The notes under the pieces: generated by a model | Told to the model about the DNA's origin: nothing | Database searches by the model: none | Seen by the model: the letters and a program-made list of their open reading frames with translations, nothing else | Translations under genes and position numbers: made by a program | Shown here: positions 19,057 through 30,581 of the stretch, piece after piece | How positions within the stretch are numbered: the first letter of the stretch is position 1 | How the letters are laid out: every line of letters begins with the position of its first letter | Assembly: GCA_963717945.1 (NCBI GenBank) | Contig: CAVQXT010000007.1 | Span: 248,001 to 312,000, forward strand | Direction: 5' to 3' | Length of the DNA stretch: 64,000 nucleotides | Origin: FEN-299 sp963717945 | GTDB taxonomy: Bacteria; Acidobacteriota; Vicinamibacteria; Vicinamibacterales; Fen-181

Positions 19057-21186
19057 ATGATGCACAGGCTCTCGATCGTCGGTCGCTGTCGGCTCACCCC
19101 GGTCGCGCTCGTCTTCGTCCCGGCGCTCGCCGCCGCGCTGCTGGCGTCCCAGGCCCCGTCGCCGGTCCAGCCCGACCGGCAGATGCCGCCGGTGACGTTC
19201 CGGGTCGAGGTCAACTACGTCGAAGTCGACGCGACCGTCGTCGACGCGCGGGGCGCGTTGGTGGACAACCTGAAGGCGTCCGACTTCCAGGTGTTCGAGG
19301 ACGGCAAGCCGCAGGCGATTACGACGTTCGGCCTGGTCAGGATTCCGCTCGAGCGCGCCGAGATGCCGCTGTTCGCCAGGCAGCCGATCGAGCCGGACGT
19401 GCAGAGCAACGACCGGGCGTTCGACGGGCGGGTCTACCTGATCGTGCTCGACGGGCTGCACACCGCGCCGATGCGCACCCCGTGGGTGCGGAGGGCGGCC
19501 CGGCAATTCATCCAGAACTCGATTGGGGCCAACGACGTGGCGGCCGTGGTGAGCACGCAGGGCGCGGCGTCGCAGGACTTCACTGGCAACAAGCGCCTGC
19601 TGATCGAGGCGGTGGACCGGTTCACGGGGAACGCCCTGCAGTCGGCGACGCTCGACAAGATCGAGGACTACAACCGGAGGCAGGCCGCGTCGGCGATGGA
19701 CTCCACGCCGAGGGACCTCGAGAACGTGCAGCGGTCCTTCAACGCGTCGGCGACGCTCCGGACCATCCGCCAGCTCGCCGACTTCATGTCGGGCCTGCGA
19801 GGGCGCCGCAAGGCGCTCGTGCTGTTCAGCGAAGGGATCGACTACGACATCACCGACGTGATCGGCAACCCGGGGGCGTCATCCGTCATCGACGACTCGC
19901 GCGACGCCATTGGCGCCGCCACGCGATCGAACGTCAGCATCTACAGCATCGACCCGCGGGGCCTCTCGGCCGAGGCGGGGTTCGACGCCAGCACGCAGGG
20001 GCCGCCGGCGGGCGCCGACCCGAGCTTCGGCCTCGACTCGACGGGCCTGCAGAACGAGGCGCGCCTCCAGCAGGACAGTCTTCGCCTGCTCGCCGACGAG
20101 ACCGGGGGCTTCGCGGCGGTCAACTCGAACGACTTCACGTCGGCGTTCGACCGGATCCAGCGCGACAACAGCAATTACTACGTGCTCGGGTACTACCCGA
20201 CCAACGACCGGCGCGACGGCAAGTTCCGCAAGATCGAAGTGAAGGTGAATCGTGCCGGCCTCGACGTCCGGTCCCGCAAGGGCTACATGGCGCCGCGCGG
20301 CAAGGTGGCGCCGGCCGCCGCGGTCGAGGCTTCCCAGGGGACGCCGCCGGTGCTGCGCGACCTCCTCGGCAGCCCATTGCCCATCCCCGGCGTTCGGCTG
20401 GCGGCGACGGCCGCGGCGTTCAAGGGGAAGGGGCGCGACGCGTCGGTCAACCTCGTGGTCCAGGCCGACGGCCGCGACCTGTCCTTCAAGGAGAAGGACG
20501 GCAAGTTCGACGGATCGCTCGACATGGCGGTGATTGCCATCGACGAGTCGGCCGGCAAGTCGAGAGGGGGCCTCAACCACGAGCTGAACATGCCCCTGCT
20601 GCCGGCGACCTACCAGCAGGTGGTCCGGACCGGCCTCCGGATTACGTCCCGGATGGACCTGCCGCCCGGACGCTACCAGCTGCGGATCGGCATGGTGGAC
20701 ACCAACAGCCATCGCACCGGCTCGGTGCACCTCGACCTCGAGGTCCCCGACTTCGCGTCGGAGCCGCTGATGATGAGCGGCCTGGTCCTGACCTCGGCGC
20801 TCGCCGCGCAGATGCGAACCGCCCAGGGCAATCCGATTGACGAACTGAGAAAGGCGCTGCCCGGCCCGCCGACCGCGTCGCGCACGTTCCGGTCCGGCGA
20901 GGAGTTGGCCCTGGTGGCGGAGGTCTACGACAACCAGGCGAAGACGCCGCACTCGGTGGACATCACGACGTCGCTCCTGGCCGATGACGGGCGCGAAGTC
21001 TACAAGCACGAGGACCAGCGCTCGAGCGCCGAGCTGGGAGGGGCGAACGGCGGCTACGGGCACACGGCCGTCATCCCGCTGAAGGGCGTGGCGCCCGGCC
21101 TCTACATGCTGAAGGTGGAAGCCCGTTCCCGGCTGGGCAAGGGCCAGACGGTCAGCCGGGAGGTCCTCATCCGGGTCGGGCCGTGA
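19057..21186 (+). CDS. Secreted VWFA-related (acidobacterial type) protein
   Basis: A 709-residue exported protein. The N-terminus is a signal peptide (VALVFVPALAAALLASQAP). Next comes a beta-rich segment, FRVEVNYVEVDATVVD with LKASDFQVFEDGKPQ, and then a von Willebrand A-like domain (about 125-350) with YLIVLDGLHT and LVLFSEGIDYD. The segment NYYVLGYYPTNDRRDGKFRKIEVKV and the KGYMAPRG motif close the domain. This layout matches the VWFA-related family that is greatly expanded in Acidobacteria. The C-terminal 300 residues are beta-rich and not recognised. The metal-site DxSxS is replaced by DGLHT. Function is unknown; surface binding is plausible. Confidence 0.88.
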   Translation: MMHRLSIVGRCRLTPVALVFVPALAAALLASQAPSPVQPDRQMPPVTFRVEVNYVEVDATVVDARGALVDNLKASDFQVFEDGKPQAITTFGLVRIPLERAEMPLFARQPIEPDVQSNDRAFDGRVYLIVLDGLHTAPMRTPWVRRAARQFIQNSIGANDVAAVVSTQGAASQDFTGNKRLLIEAVDRFTGNALQSATLDKIEDYNRRQAASAMDSTPRDLENVQRSFNASATLRTIRQLADFMSGLRGRRKALVLFSEGIDYDITDVIGNPGASSVIDDSRDAIGAATRSNVSIYSIDPRGLSAEAGFDASTQGPPAGADPSFGLDSTGLQNEARLQQDSLRLLADETGGFAAVNSNDFTSAFDRIQRDNSNYYVLGYYPTNDRRDGKFRKIEVKVNRAGLDVRSRKGYMAPRGKVAPAAAVEASQGTPPVLRDLLGSPLPIPGVRLAATAAAFKGKGRDASVNLVVQADGRDLSFKEKDGKFDGSLDMAVIAIDESAGKSRGGLNHELNMPLLPATYQQVVRTGLRITSRMDLPPGRYQLRIGMVDTNSHRTGSVHLDLEVPDFASEPLMMSGLVLTSALAAQMRTAQGNPIDELRKALPGPPTASRTFRSGEELALVAEVYDNQAKTPHSVDITTSLLADDGREVYKHEDQRSSAELGGANGGYGHTAVIPLKGVAPGLYMLKVEARSRLGKGQTVSREVLIRVGP

Positions 21187-21196
21187 GCCTGTACAA

Positions 21197-21247
21197 GGAA
21201 ACGGCCACCGATGGCGCCCGCTCCGGGCGCCGTCGGCGGCCGTTTCC
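21197..21247. terminator. Long near-perfect hairpin between convergent genes
   Basis: A 23-bp stem with one unpaired base and a CTC loop starts 11 bases after the VWA stop codon. The outer stem pairs GGAAACGGCC with GGCCGTTTCC. The gene on the other side (21278-21718) is convergent, so this is a likely bidirectional terminator. There is no strong T-run on either side. Confidence 0.65.
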
Positions 21248-21277
21248 TCTCGATCGTTCCCGCCCGTCCACCCGCCG

Positions 21278-21718
21278 CTATTCGAACTTCGCGACCCTCT
21301 TCACTTTCACGTCGCCATACTGATGCGAGAACTTATAGTTGTCGCGGAACATATTGGCGTTCTTCGGGGTCTTCAGGACGATGGTCCCGATCTCGCCGGG
21401 CATCAGCGGCTTCTTGAGGAACTGCGCATCGCCCGGGACCGGGTTGTTGTTCTTGTCCCACCAGAACTGCTCGATCTTCAGGCGGGCGATCGGGCCGGTC
21501 GACATGTTCTTGACCTGGAACGTCTTGACGACATACCCCTCTTTGTCCAGCTTGATGGGTGTGTCGATGTACTGGATCTCGACCGTGCCGCGGACAGGGT
21601 TGATCCAGACCGGCTTGGCCGGCTGGGAGTCCGGTGCCTGCGCGAAGGCGGCCGAAACACCGCCGACCAGAACCAGGGCGAGCGTGAGCGCCAGGAAAGC
21701 GCGATTAAGGCGGAACAT
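21278..21718 (-). CDS. Exported protein of unknown function
   Basis: A 146-residue protein with a clear signal peptide (MFRLNRAFLALTLALVLVGGVSAAFAQ, cleavage after AFA). The mature part is a single beta-sandwich-like domain containing TVEIQYIDTPIKLDKEGYVV, KNMSTGPIARLKIEQFWWD and MPGEIGTIVLKTPK, which resembles the layout of small immunoglobulin-like adhesion or chaperone domains. I do not recognise a family. The ATG at 21718 is preceded by GGGAGGA; a frame extending 13 codons further lacks support. It is monocistronic and convergent with the VWA gene. Confidence 0.75.
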   Translation of the reverse strand: MFRLNRAFLALTLALVLVGGVSAAFAQAPDSQPAKPVWINPVRGTVEIQYIDTPIKLDKEGYVVKTFQVKNMSTGPIARLKIEQFWWDKNNNPVPGDAQFLKKPLMPGEIGTIVLKTPKNANMFRDNYKFSHQYGDVKVKRVAKFE

Positions 21719-21788
21719 GAAATCCTCCCGGGGGCTTGTGGCTGGGCTCGGAGGCACATCGCCCCCGAGTCGGCATGATTATAGAGCG

Positions 21789-22247
21789 TTACATCTCCCC
21801 GTTCCAGTCCTCGGGTTCGGCGGCGGCGGCCCGGAAGATCTCGAGGTGCCACTTGCCGCCCCCCCAGGGTTCGATGACCTCGGTGGCGACCACGTCAACG
21901 AGGATCTCGGCGAACGTCCGGCCCTCCGGATCGCCGTCGAGGTGATAGGCCGGGTCGTCCCACGCGAAGTTCGGGTAGAGCGTGATCGTCAGGAACAGGT
22001 CGTAGCCGTCGTCGATGACGATCAACTGCCCGCAGGGACGCTTGATGGTGGAGTGATAGACGAGGTACTTCTCGGCGCTGTGGGCGCGGATGTACCGCTT
22101 CAGCGCGAACTCGCGCGCGACGATCTCTTCGACGGCGATCTTCTTGTCCCAGCAGTCGCGGCAGTAGCGCTCCTCCCCGCGGGGCTCGGAGACGTCCTTG
22201 GCGCCGCACAGCGCGCACCGCGACTTGGCGACCGACTTTCGAGGCAT
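21789..22247 (-). CDS. Unknown protein with N-terminal zinc ribbon
   Basis: A 152-residue soluble protein. It begins with a Cys4 zinc-ribbon pattern (CALC then CRDC, residues 11-34). The rest is an alpha/beta domain with KRYIRAHSAEKYLVYHSTIKRPCGQLIVIDDGYDLFLTITLYPNF and an aromatic C-terminal part. I recognise no characterised family. It lies 13 bases downstream of glgP on the same strand and is probably co-transcribed with it, but the link is not explained. Confidence 0.7.
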   Translation of the reverse strand: MPRKSVAKSRCALCGAKDVSEPRGEERYCRDCWDKKIAVEEIVAREFALKRYIRAHSAEKYLVYHSTIKRPCGQLIVIDDGYDLFLTITLYPNFAWDDPAYHLDGDPEGRTFAEILVDVVATEVIEPWGGGKWHLEIFRAAAAEPEDWNGEM

Positions 22248-22260
22248 CCCCGGAATTCTA

Positions 22261-24405
22261 TCATTCCGTGTCGGACTTCAGCCCGTACATCGACTCGACG
22301 TACTGCTTCACCATGCGCCGCGAGCTGAAGTGAGGCATCACGGTGCGGATCGCCTCGCGCACGATGTGCAGCCAGGCCCGCGGCACGCCGGCGGCGTCGC
22401 GGTCGTAGAAGGGCGGCACCACCTCCTGCTCGAGCAGCCGGTAGAGCGCGTCCGCGTCGGCCGCGTCCACCGCGGCCGGGTCGGCGCTGTCCGATTTCCC
22501 GTCGATCAGCCAGCCGTTGGTGCCCGTGTACCCCTCGGCCCACCAGCCGTCGCCGATGCTCAGGTTCGGCACGCCGTTCACGGCCGCCTTCATGCCGCTC
22601 GTGCCGCTCGCCTCGAGCGGCTTGCGCGGGGTGTTGAGCCAGATGTCGCACCCCTGGGTCATGAAATGGGCGACGTGCAGGTCGTAGTCGTCGATGAACG
22701 CGATCCGCCCGCCGAACCCCTGGTCCATGGCGCGCTTGTAGATGCGCTGGAGGTGGTGCTTGCCCGAGTCGTCGGCCGGGTGGGCCTTTCCGGCGTAGAC
22801 GATCTGGACCGGCCGTCGGGCGGCCGAGAGGATGGCGGCGAGCCGGTCGGGGTTCGAGAACAGCAGTTCCGGCCGCTTGTAGGCCGTGAACCGCCGGGCG
22901 AACCCGATGGTGAGCGCGTTCGGGTCGAGCAGCGTCCCCGCCGCGACGATCTGACCGGGGCCGACCCGCTCTTCGGTCCAGCGATACCTCGCGCGTTCGC
23001 GGATGAAGGCGAACAGGGCCGCCCGAAGCGCCTGCCGGACCGCCCACAGCTCGGCGTCCGGGATGGCGTCGATCGCGTCCCACATCTGCTCGTCGTCGTG
23101 CCGCTGGCGCCAGTCCGGGGCGATGTGCGCCTCGAACAGCTTGGACAGCTCGGCGGCGATCCAGGTCGGCACGTGCACGCCGTTGGTGATGGCCTGGACG
23201 GGACTCCCGTCGGCCCCGGTGTCGGGCCAGATGGGCGCCCACATCCGGCGCGTCACGTCGCGGTGCAGCTGGCTCACGGCATTGACCGCGCCGGCCGACC
23301 GGATCGCGAGCGCCGTCATGTTGAACATCTGGCCGTTGCCGCTGCCGTTGTCGTAGGCGCCGAGCGCCAGGACGTGATCGCGCAGGCCGCCGAGACTGCC
23401 CCAGGCGCCGGACAGGTACTTCTCCACGAGCTGGAAGGGAAACGCGTCGTGACCGGCCGCCACCGGCGTGTGCGTCGTGAACACCGTCGTGCGCCGCACG
23501 TCGGCGAGCGCCTGTTCGAACGGGGTTCCCTGCTCGACCGCCTCGCGCACGCGCTGGAGGACGACAAACGACGCGTGCCCTTCGTTCAGGTGCCACACGT
23601 CCGGTTCGACGCCGACGGCGTGCAGCGCGCGCACGCCGCCGAGCCCGAGCACGATCTCCTGCTGGATCCGCGTCTCCTGGTTGCCGCCGTACAGGCGGGC
23701 CGACAGCTCGCGGTCCCACGGCGCGTTCTCGGGCAGATCGGTGTCGAGCAGGTAGAGCCGCACGCGGCCCGCGCGCACTACCCAGACCGCGGCCAGGACC
23801 GTCCGGTCCCCGAGCGGCACCGCGACGACGCAGGGGGAGCCGTCGGGACGCGCGGCCGGCTCGATCGGCGCGTCGAGCCAGTCCAGCCGCTCGTAGCTCT
23901 CCAGTTGCCAGCCGTCAGCCGAGATGTTCTGGTGGAAGTATCCCTGCGGGTACATGAACCCGATCCCGACCAGCGGCACGCCCAGGTCGCTGGCTTCCTT
24001 GCACGTGTCGCCCGCCAGCACGCCGAGGCCGCCCGCGTAGAGCGGCACCGACTGGTGCAGGGCGAACTCGGCCGAGAAGTAGGCGATCTGCGTGCCCTTG
24101 GCCGTCGCCCCGTACCGCTGCGCCCACCAGGTGTCGCGCGCCGTCCGGGCCAGGTCGAGGTCGTGGACGACGCTGTCGTAGAGCGCGAGGAAGCTCCGAT
24201 CCCCGGCCGCCCAGTCCAGCCGGTCCCGGTTGATCACGCGGAGCATCCGGACGGGGTTGTGCGCCGTGTCCCGCCAGAGCTGGTAGTCGAGGCGCTTGAA
24301 CACGTCACGCGCCCGATAGTGCCAGCTCCACCAGAGGTCGCAGGCCAGTTCTTCGAGGCGCCTGATGCGATCGGGAAGAGGGGGAAGCTCCGGATAGCGA
24401 TCCAT
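22261..24405 (-). CDS. glgP: Alpha-glucan (glycogen) phosphorylase
   Basis: Glycosyltransferase family 35 enzyme that releases glucose-1-phosphate from glycogen or maltodextrin, with pyridoxal phosphate as cofactor. The 714-residue protein is the shorter bacterial type, without the eukaryotic allosteric N-terminus. Signatures are IAYFSAEFALHQSVPLYAGGLGVLAGD, WHLNEGHASFV, TTHTPVAAGHDAF, AITNGVHVPTWI, IGFARRFTAYKRPELL and the cofactor-lysine motif EASGTSGMKAAVNG (around residue 605). The start ATG at 24405 gives MDRYPELPPLPDRIRRLEELA, the usual N-terminus. Confidence 0.95.
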   Translation of the reverse strand: MDRYPELPPLPDRIRRLEELACDLWWSWHYRARDVFKRLDYQLWRDTAHNPVRMLRVINRDRLDWAAGDRSFLALYDSVVHDLDLARTARDTWWAQRYGATAKGTQIAYFSAEFALHQSVPLYAGGLGVLAGDTCKEASDLGVPLVGIGFMYPQGYFHQNISADGWQLESYERLDWLDAPIEPAARPDGSPCVVAVPLGDRTVLAAVWVVRAGRVRLYLLDTDLPENAPWDRELSARLYGGNQETRIQQEIVLGLGGVRALHAVGVEPDVWHLNEGHASFVVLQRVREAVEQGTPFEQALADVRRTTVFTTHTPVAAGHDAFPFQLVEKYLSGAWGSLGGLRDHVLALGAYDNGSGNGQMFNMTALAIRSAGAVNAVSQLHRDVTRRMWAPIWPDTGADGSPVQAITNGVHVPTWIAAELSKLFEAHIAPDWRQRHDDEQMWDAIDAIPDAELWAVRQALRAALFAFIRERARYRWTEERVGPGQIVAAGTLLDPNALTIGFARRFTAYKRPELLFSNPDRLAAILSAARRPVQIVYAGKAHPADDSGKHHLQRIYKRAMDQGFGGRIAFIDDYDLHVAHFMTQGCDIWLNTPRKPLEASGTSGMKAAVNGVPNLSIGDGWWAEGYTGTNGWLIDGKSDSADPAAVDAADADALYRLLEQEVVPPFYDRDAAGVPRAWLHIVREAIRTVMPHFSSRRMVKQYVESMYGLKSDTE

Positions 24406-24521
24406 GTCTCCGCTCTCACTCGGTTCTGAGGAATCAACTTCGAATGCTATCTGCCGGTCGGCGGCTGCGTCAATGGCTCGGTGGTGGCCCCGGCCGGATT
24501 ATCGCGGCCCAATCACCCCGG

Positions 24522-24607
24522 CCGACTCACCAGCCGACTCACCAGCCGACTCACCAGCCGACTCACCAGCCGACTCACCAGATAGCGCAGGGCTTCAGCC
24601 CTGCGCT
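24522..24607. repeat. 12-base tandem array followed by a REP palindrome
   Basis: Five exact copies of CCGACTCACCAG run from 24522 to 24581. Directly after comes a REP unit at 24584-24607 with core GCAGGGCTTCAGCCCTGC. Its right edge supplies the first base of TACACT (24607-24612), a possible -10 box eight bases before the start codon of the next gene. Confidence 0.85.
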
Positions 24608-24620
24608 ACACTGTCCGGCC

Positions 24621-25736
24621 ATGAAGCCGATCAATCGTCGCCAATTCGTCCAGGCCGGCGCGGCCGTCGCGGCGGCGGCCGTTGCCCCCGTCCAGTCGTT
24701 CGGCCAGGCGCCCACGGTCATGACGCCGAAGAGCGCCAAGCCGATCGTCGTCTGCTCCGCCAACGGCAATCAGTACCGAAACGGCGGCAGGCAGACCTGC
24801 ATCGAGAAGGCGTTCGGGATGATCGCCTCCGGCGCGGACGTGCTCGACGCGGTGGTCGCGGGGGTGAACATCAACGAGCTCGACCCGCTCGACATGACGG
24901 TCGGCTACGGGGCCCTGCCCAACGCCGACGGCGTCCTGCAGCTCGATTCGTGCTGCATGCACGGGCCGAAGAAGCGCGCGGGCGGCGTGTCGGCGCTCGA
25001 AGGCGTGAAGACGGCGTCGCTGGTGGCCCGGGCCGTGGCCGACAAGACCGACCACCACCTGATGACCGGGAAGGGCGCGCAGGAGTTCGCCCGTCGCCTG
25101 GGATTCGAGATCCTGCCAGACCTCAACACCGAGGCGTCGCGCAAGGCCTGGTTCGAGTGGAGACGGCGCACCGACCCGCTGCACTACCTCGCCCCGGAGG
25201 ACCGCGCGATCGAGGTCAAGAAGATCGGCCTCGCCATCATGCGCGAGCTCGGCATTTCGCCCGAGCACTACTACGGCACGATCAACTGCGACGGCCTGAG
25301 CCCGAAGGGGGAGATCTGCGGTGTCACCACGACGTCCGGCCTGGCGTGGAAGATCCCGGGGCGCGTGGGCGACTCGCCGATCCTCGGCGCCGGGCTCTAC
25401 GTCGACAACGAGGTGGGCGCGGCCGGCTCGACCGGGCGCGGCGAGGCCAACCTCTACAACCTGACGTCGTTTTTGATCGTGGAATACCTGCGCCGCGGAA
25501 TGCACCCGAAGGACGCCGGCCTGGAGGCGCTCAAGCGTATCAGGGCGAACACGATCGAGAAGCGGCTGCTCAACTCGCGCGGCCTGCCCAATTTCGGGAT
25601 CGACTTCTACGTCCTGAACGCCAAGGGCGAGTACGCCGGCGTCGGCATGTATCCGTCGCGCTTCTCGGTCTGCACCGAGAACGGCGCGCAGACGCTCGCC
25701 GTCGAGGCGCTGTTCGAAGGCAGGCCGGAGGACTGA
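24621..25736 (+). CDS. N4-(beta-N-acetylglucosaminyl)-L-asparaginase-type Ntn hydrolase
   Basis: Isoaspartyl peptidase/glycosylasparaginase family enzyme of 371 residues. A Tat-type leader (NRRQFVQAGAAVAAAAVAP) suggests export after folding. Self-cleavage before a threonine is expected: HYYGTIN aligns with the HDTIG motif, making Thr220 the nucleophile. Downstream motifs GVTTTSGLAWKIPGRVGDSPILGAGLY and GAAGSTGRGE match the family's beta-subunit. It probably hydrolyses Asn-linked sugars or isoaspartyl bonds in scavenged peptides. The gene stands alone, and its promoter may be partly provided by the REP just upstream. Confidence 0.88.
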   Translation: MKPINRRQFVQAGAAVAAAAVAPVQSFGQAPTVMTPKSAKPIVVCSANGNQYRNGGRQTCIEKAFGMIASGADVLDAVVAGVNINELDPLDMTVGYGALPNADGVLQLDSCCMHGPKKRAGGVSALEGVKTASLVARAVADKTDHHLMTGKGAQEFARRLGFEILPDLNTEASRKAWFEWRRRTDPLHYLAPEDRAIEVKKIGLAIMRELGISPEHYYGTINCDGLSPKGEICGVTTTSGLAWKIPGRVGDSPILGAGLYVDNEVGAAGSTGRGEANLYNLTSFLIVEYLRRGMHPKDAGLEALKRIRANTIEKRLLNSRGLPNFGIDFYVLNAKGEYAGVGMYPSRFSVCTENGAQTLAVEALFEGRPED

Positions 25737-25868
25737 GAAGACGCGCCTCACGGCTGCCGGCACTGGAGAGCCAGGCGCGGACCGGGTCGGCGCAAAGGGC
25801 GAATGTGGCGAGGTCCGCCGAGCTGAGCCCGGCGCGACGAACCGGCCCACGACTGGCGCCTCAGCGGC

Positions 25869-25936
25869 CGGCTCACGCCTTGCGCCTGACGGCGCACCCC
25901 TCGACGTTGCTCGGGGTGACCTGAGCCCGTCGAAGG
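25869..25936. repeat. Heptads plus CCTCGACG...CGAAGG dispersed repeat
   Basis: Heptads of the GCCTTGC / GCCTGAC type (25869-25895) are followed by a 41-base imperfect palindrome that opens CCCTCGACG and closes GTCGAAGGGC. The same core occurs at 27117-27157, there followed by heptads. The whole 25737-25960 gap shows no coding signal. Confidence 0.7.
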
Positions 25937-25960
25937 GCACAGCTTCCGGCCCCTGCCAGT

Positions 25961-27217
25961 TCAGCGTATGACGTTGTACTTCTTCAGGATCGCAACCACC
26001 CGATCCAGGGGGATCGCCTCGGCGGTTCCCAGCTTCGATCTGACGGTCGTGGCGCGCAGCAGCGAGTTGTAGACCGCCTCCTCGGTGGCCTCGAGCGCCG
26101 CCTGGAACAGCGGCGACACCCCGTCGGGCGGCAGCACGACCCTCGCGCGAGGCTGCGACTCGCCGTGGCGCGTGCGCATCGACGGCGACGTCGTGAAGGC
26201 CACCGCGAAATCCCCGCTGCCGTTGCTGTAGGACGACCCGGTGCGGCCGAGGGCGAACACGGCGCGCGCCGCCAGCCGGCGCAGGTCGCGGGCGTCGATC
26301 GGCGCGTCGGTCGCCACCACGATCATGCACGAGCCGTCGGGCGTGGCCGGCTCGGCCTGCGCGCCGGCGTCCCCCGCCCGGGCCGGCGCAAACGCGTACT
26401 TTCCCAGCTCCTTCCCGACCGGCGCCCCGCCCATCGTCAGCACGCCGCCGAAGTTGGTCTGCACGAGCACGCCGAGCGTGTAGCCGCCGTACCGGGGCGG
26501 CAGGACGCGCGACGAGGTGCCGATGCCGCCCTTCCACCCGTAGCACTGCGTGCCGGTCCCGGCGCCGACCGCCCCTTCCTCGACCGGTCCGGCCGCCGCG
26601 CTCCTGATGGCGCCGATCACGTCCGCGGTCGTCACGTGAAGCCTGCGGATGTCGTTCAGGCCGCCGTCGTTGGTTTCGCCGACGACGGCGTTCACCGACT
26701 GCACGCGCTCGTTGCCAGGTTGCGCCAGCGTGTAGCGGACGACCGCGTCGACGGCCGTTCCCACCGCCAGCGTGTTGGTGAGCACGACCGGCGTCTCGAT
26801 GGTGCCGAGTTCCGCGACCTGCGTGGACCCGGCGAGCTTGCCGAACGCGTTGCCCACGGACACGGCGCCGGCCACCTTGTCCTGGAAGAGGTTGCCCTCG
26901 TGCGGCACGACGACGGTGACGCCGGTGCGGACCAGGTCGCCCTCGAGGAGCGTCTGCTGTCCCACGCGCACGCCGCCGACGTCGGTGATGGCGTTCAGCG
27001 GGCCGGTGGGAAACACGCCGGGCGAGAGGCCGATGTCGCGGGCGCGCGGCCTCGCTCCCTCGGCTCCCATGCCGGCCGCCAGGCAGGCGGCCACCAGCGC
27101 CATGGCCGCCAGCCGTCCCTCGACGTGGCTCGGGACGGCCCTGAGCCTGTCGAAGAGCCGTAAGCCGTAAGGCGTGAGCCGTATGCCGTAAGCCGTGCGT
27201 CGTGAACGTGCGGTCAT
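25961..27217 (-). CDS. P1 family (DmpA/S58) self-processing aminopeptidase
   Basis: An autoproteolytic Ntn-like peptidase of 418 residues. The core begins IGLSPGVFPTGPLNAITDVGGVRVGQQTL and includes GTIETPVVLTNT, GETNDGGLND, GAGTGTQCYGWKGGIGTSSR and the cleavage-site motif DGSCMIVVATDAPI, with Ser296 as the expected nucleophile. The start codon at 27217 overlaps the upstream DUF421 stop by four bases (ATGA), which supports it. Residues 5 to about 34 are encoded by heptad repeats and a dispersed repeat, followed by a hydrophobic export segment (AAMALVAACLAAGMGAEG). So the extreme N-terminus appears to have been remade by repeats. Confidence 0.88.
   Translation of the reverse strand: MTARSRRTAYGIRLTPYGLRLFDRLRAVPSHVEGRLAAMALVAACLAAGMGAEGARPRARDIGLSPGVFPTGPLNAITDVGGVRVGQQTLLEGDLVRTGVTVVVPHEGNLFQDKVAGAVSVGNAFGKLAGSTQVAELGTIETPVVLTNTLAVGTAVDAVVRYTLAQPGNERVQSVNAVVGETNDGGLNDIRRLHVTTADVIGAIRSAAAGPVEEGAVGAGTGTQCYGWKGGIGTSSRVLPPRYGGYTLGVLVQTNFGGVLTMGGAPVGKELGKYAFAPARAGDAGAQAEPATPDGSCMIVVATDAPIDARDLRRLAARAVFALGRTGSSYSNGSGDFAVAFTTSPSMRTRHGESQPRARVVLPPDGVSPLFQAALEATEEAVYNSLLRATTVRSKLGTAEAIPLDRVVAILKKYNVIR
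27117..27205. repeat. Dispersed repeat plus GCCGTAA heptads inside a coding region
   Basis: A CCCTCGACG...GTCGAAGAGC element (27117-27157) is joined to about seven heptads of the GCCGTAA type (27156-27205). The whole block lies in frame within the 5' end of the P1 peptidase gene. Confidence 0.8.
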
Positions 27218-27828
27218 GACGTCTTCGCCTCCAGCCTGGCGGCGATGGCTCTCACTTCCGTCTGGATCTCGTCGAGCCGCTTCATCAGGTCCTGGTGCCT
27301 CGCCTCGTGGGGCCGGGGCTTCTTCGCGACGAACGTCACGCTGCCGTTGGCCTCGAGGATGGCCTTGTCGACCTCGTTGAGGGCGGCGAAGCCCTGGCGC
27401 CGGGCCGCGGCCTCGAGTTCCCCGACGGTGATTCCCTCGGCGCGGAGGCGGTCGTCGAGGAGCCGCCCGCTCCGCATCAGCATGTCGGCGTCCCCCTCGA
27501 GGTATCGCTCCGCCCACGGGTGGGCGAACACAAAGCGGACGACGACGTAGTTGAAGACGAGAAGCGTCGTGGCGCCGACGATCCCGCCGAGCACCGAGTT
27601 GTCGGCGCCGATGATCGCGTTCTGCACCGTGTTCGAGATCGTCAGCAGCACGACCAGGTCGAACGCGTTGAGCTGGGCCAGCTCCCGTTTGCCGGCCAGG
27701 CGCAGGCCGACGACGAGGAACAGGTAGACGAGCACGGGCCGGACGATCTTCTCGAGCAGGCTCACGCTGGTCTGCGCGTCCGGGCCGATGTGGAACAGGT
27801 TGGTCAGGATGCTTGCGTCCACGATCAT
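27214..27828 (-). CDS. DUF421 membrane protein (YetF-like)
   Basis: A 204-residue protein of the DUF421/YetF family. Two or three membrane segments occupy residues 25-105 (VRPVLVYLFLVVGLRLAGKRELAQLNAFDLVVLLTISNTVQNAIIG and VGATTLLVFNYVVVRFVF), and the cytosolic domain follows with LMRSGRLLDDRLRAEGITVGELEAAAR and NEVDKAILEANGSVTFV. Family members have been linked to spore germination in Bacillus, but the function is generally unknown. The stop overlaps the P1 peptidase start, so the two genes form a coupled pair. Confidence 0.88.
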   Translation of the reverse strand: MIVDASILTNLFHIGPDAQTSVSLLEKIVRPVLVYLFLVVGLRLAGKRELAQLNAFDLVVLLTISNTVQNAIIGADNSVLGGIVGATTLLVFNYVVVRFVFAHPWAERYLEGDADMLMRSGRLLDDRLRAEGITVGELEAAARRQGFAALNEVDKAILEANGSVTFVAKKPRPHEARHQDLMKRLDEIQTEVRAIAARLEAKTS

Positions 27829-27869
27829 CCCCTTTCGAGGCGGGTGGTTCCGGCGGCTCAGTATACGGC

Positions 27870-27875
27870 TACAAT
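27870..27875 (+). promoter_or_regulatory. Candidate -10 box close to the acnA start
   Basis: TACAAT lies eight bases before the acnA ATG. If used, transcription would begin at or just before the start codon, giving a leaderless or nearly leaderless mRNA. No good -35 box is seen. Confidence 0.45.
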
Positions 27876-27883
27876 CGAGATAA

Positions 27884-30580
<2,697 letters not shown>

Positions 30581-30581
30581 C

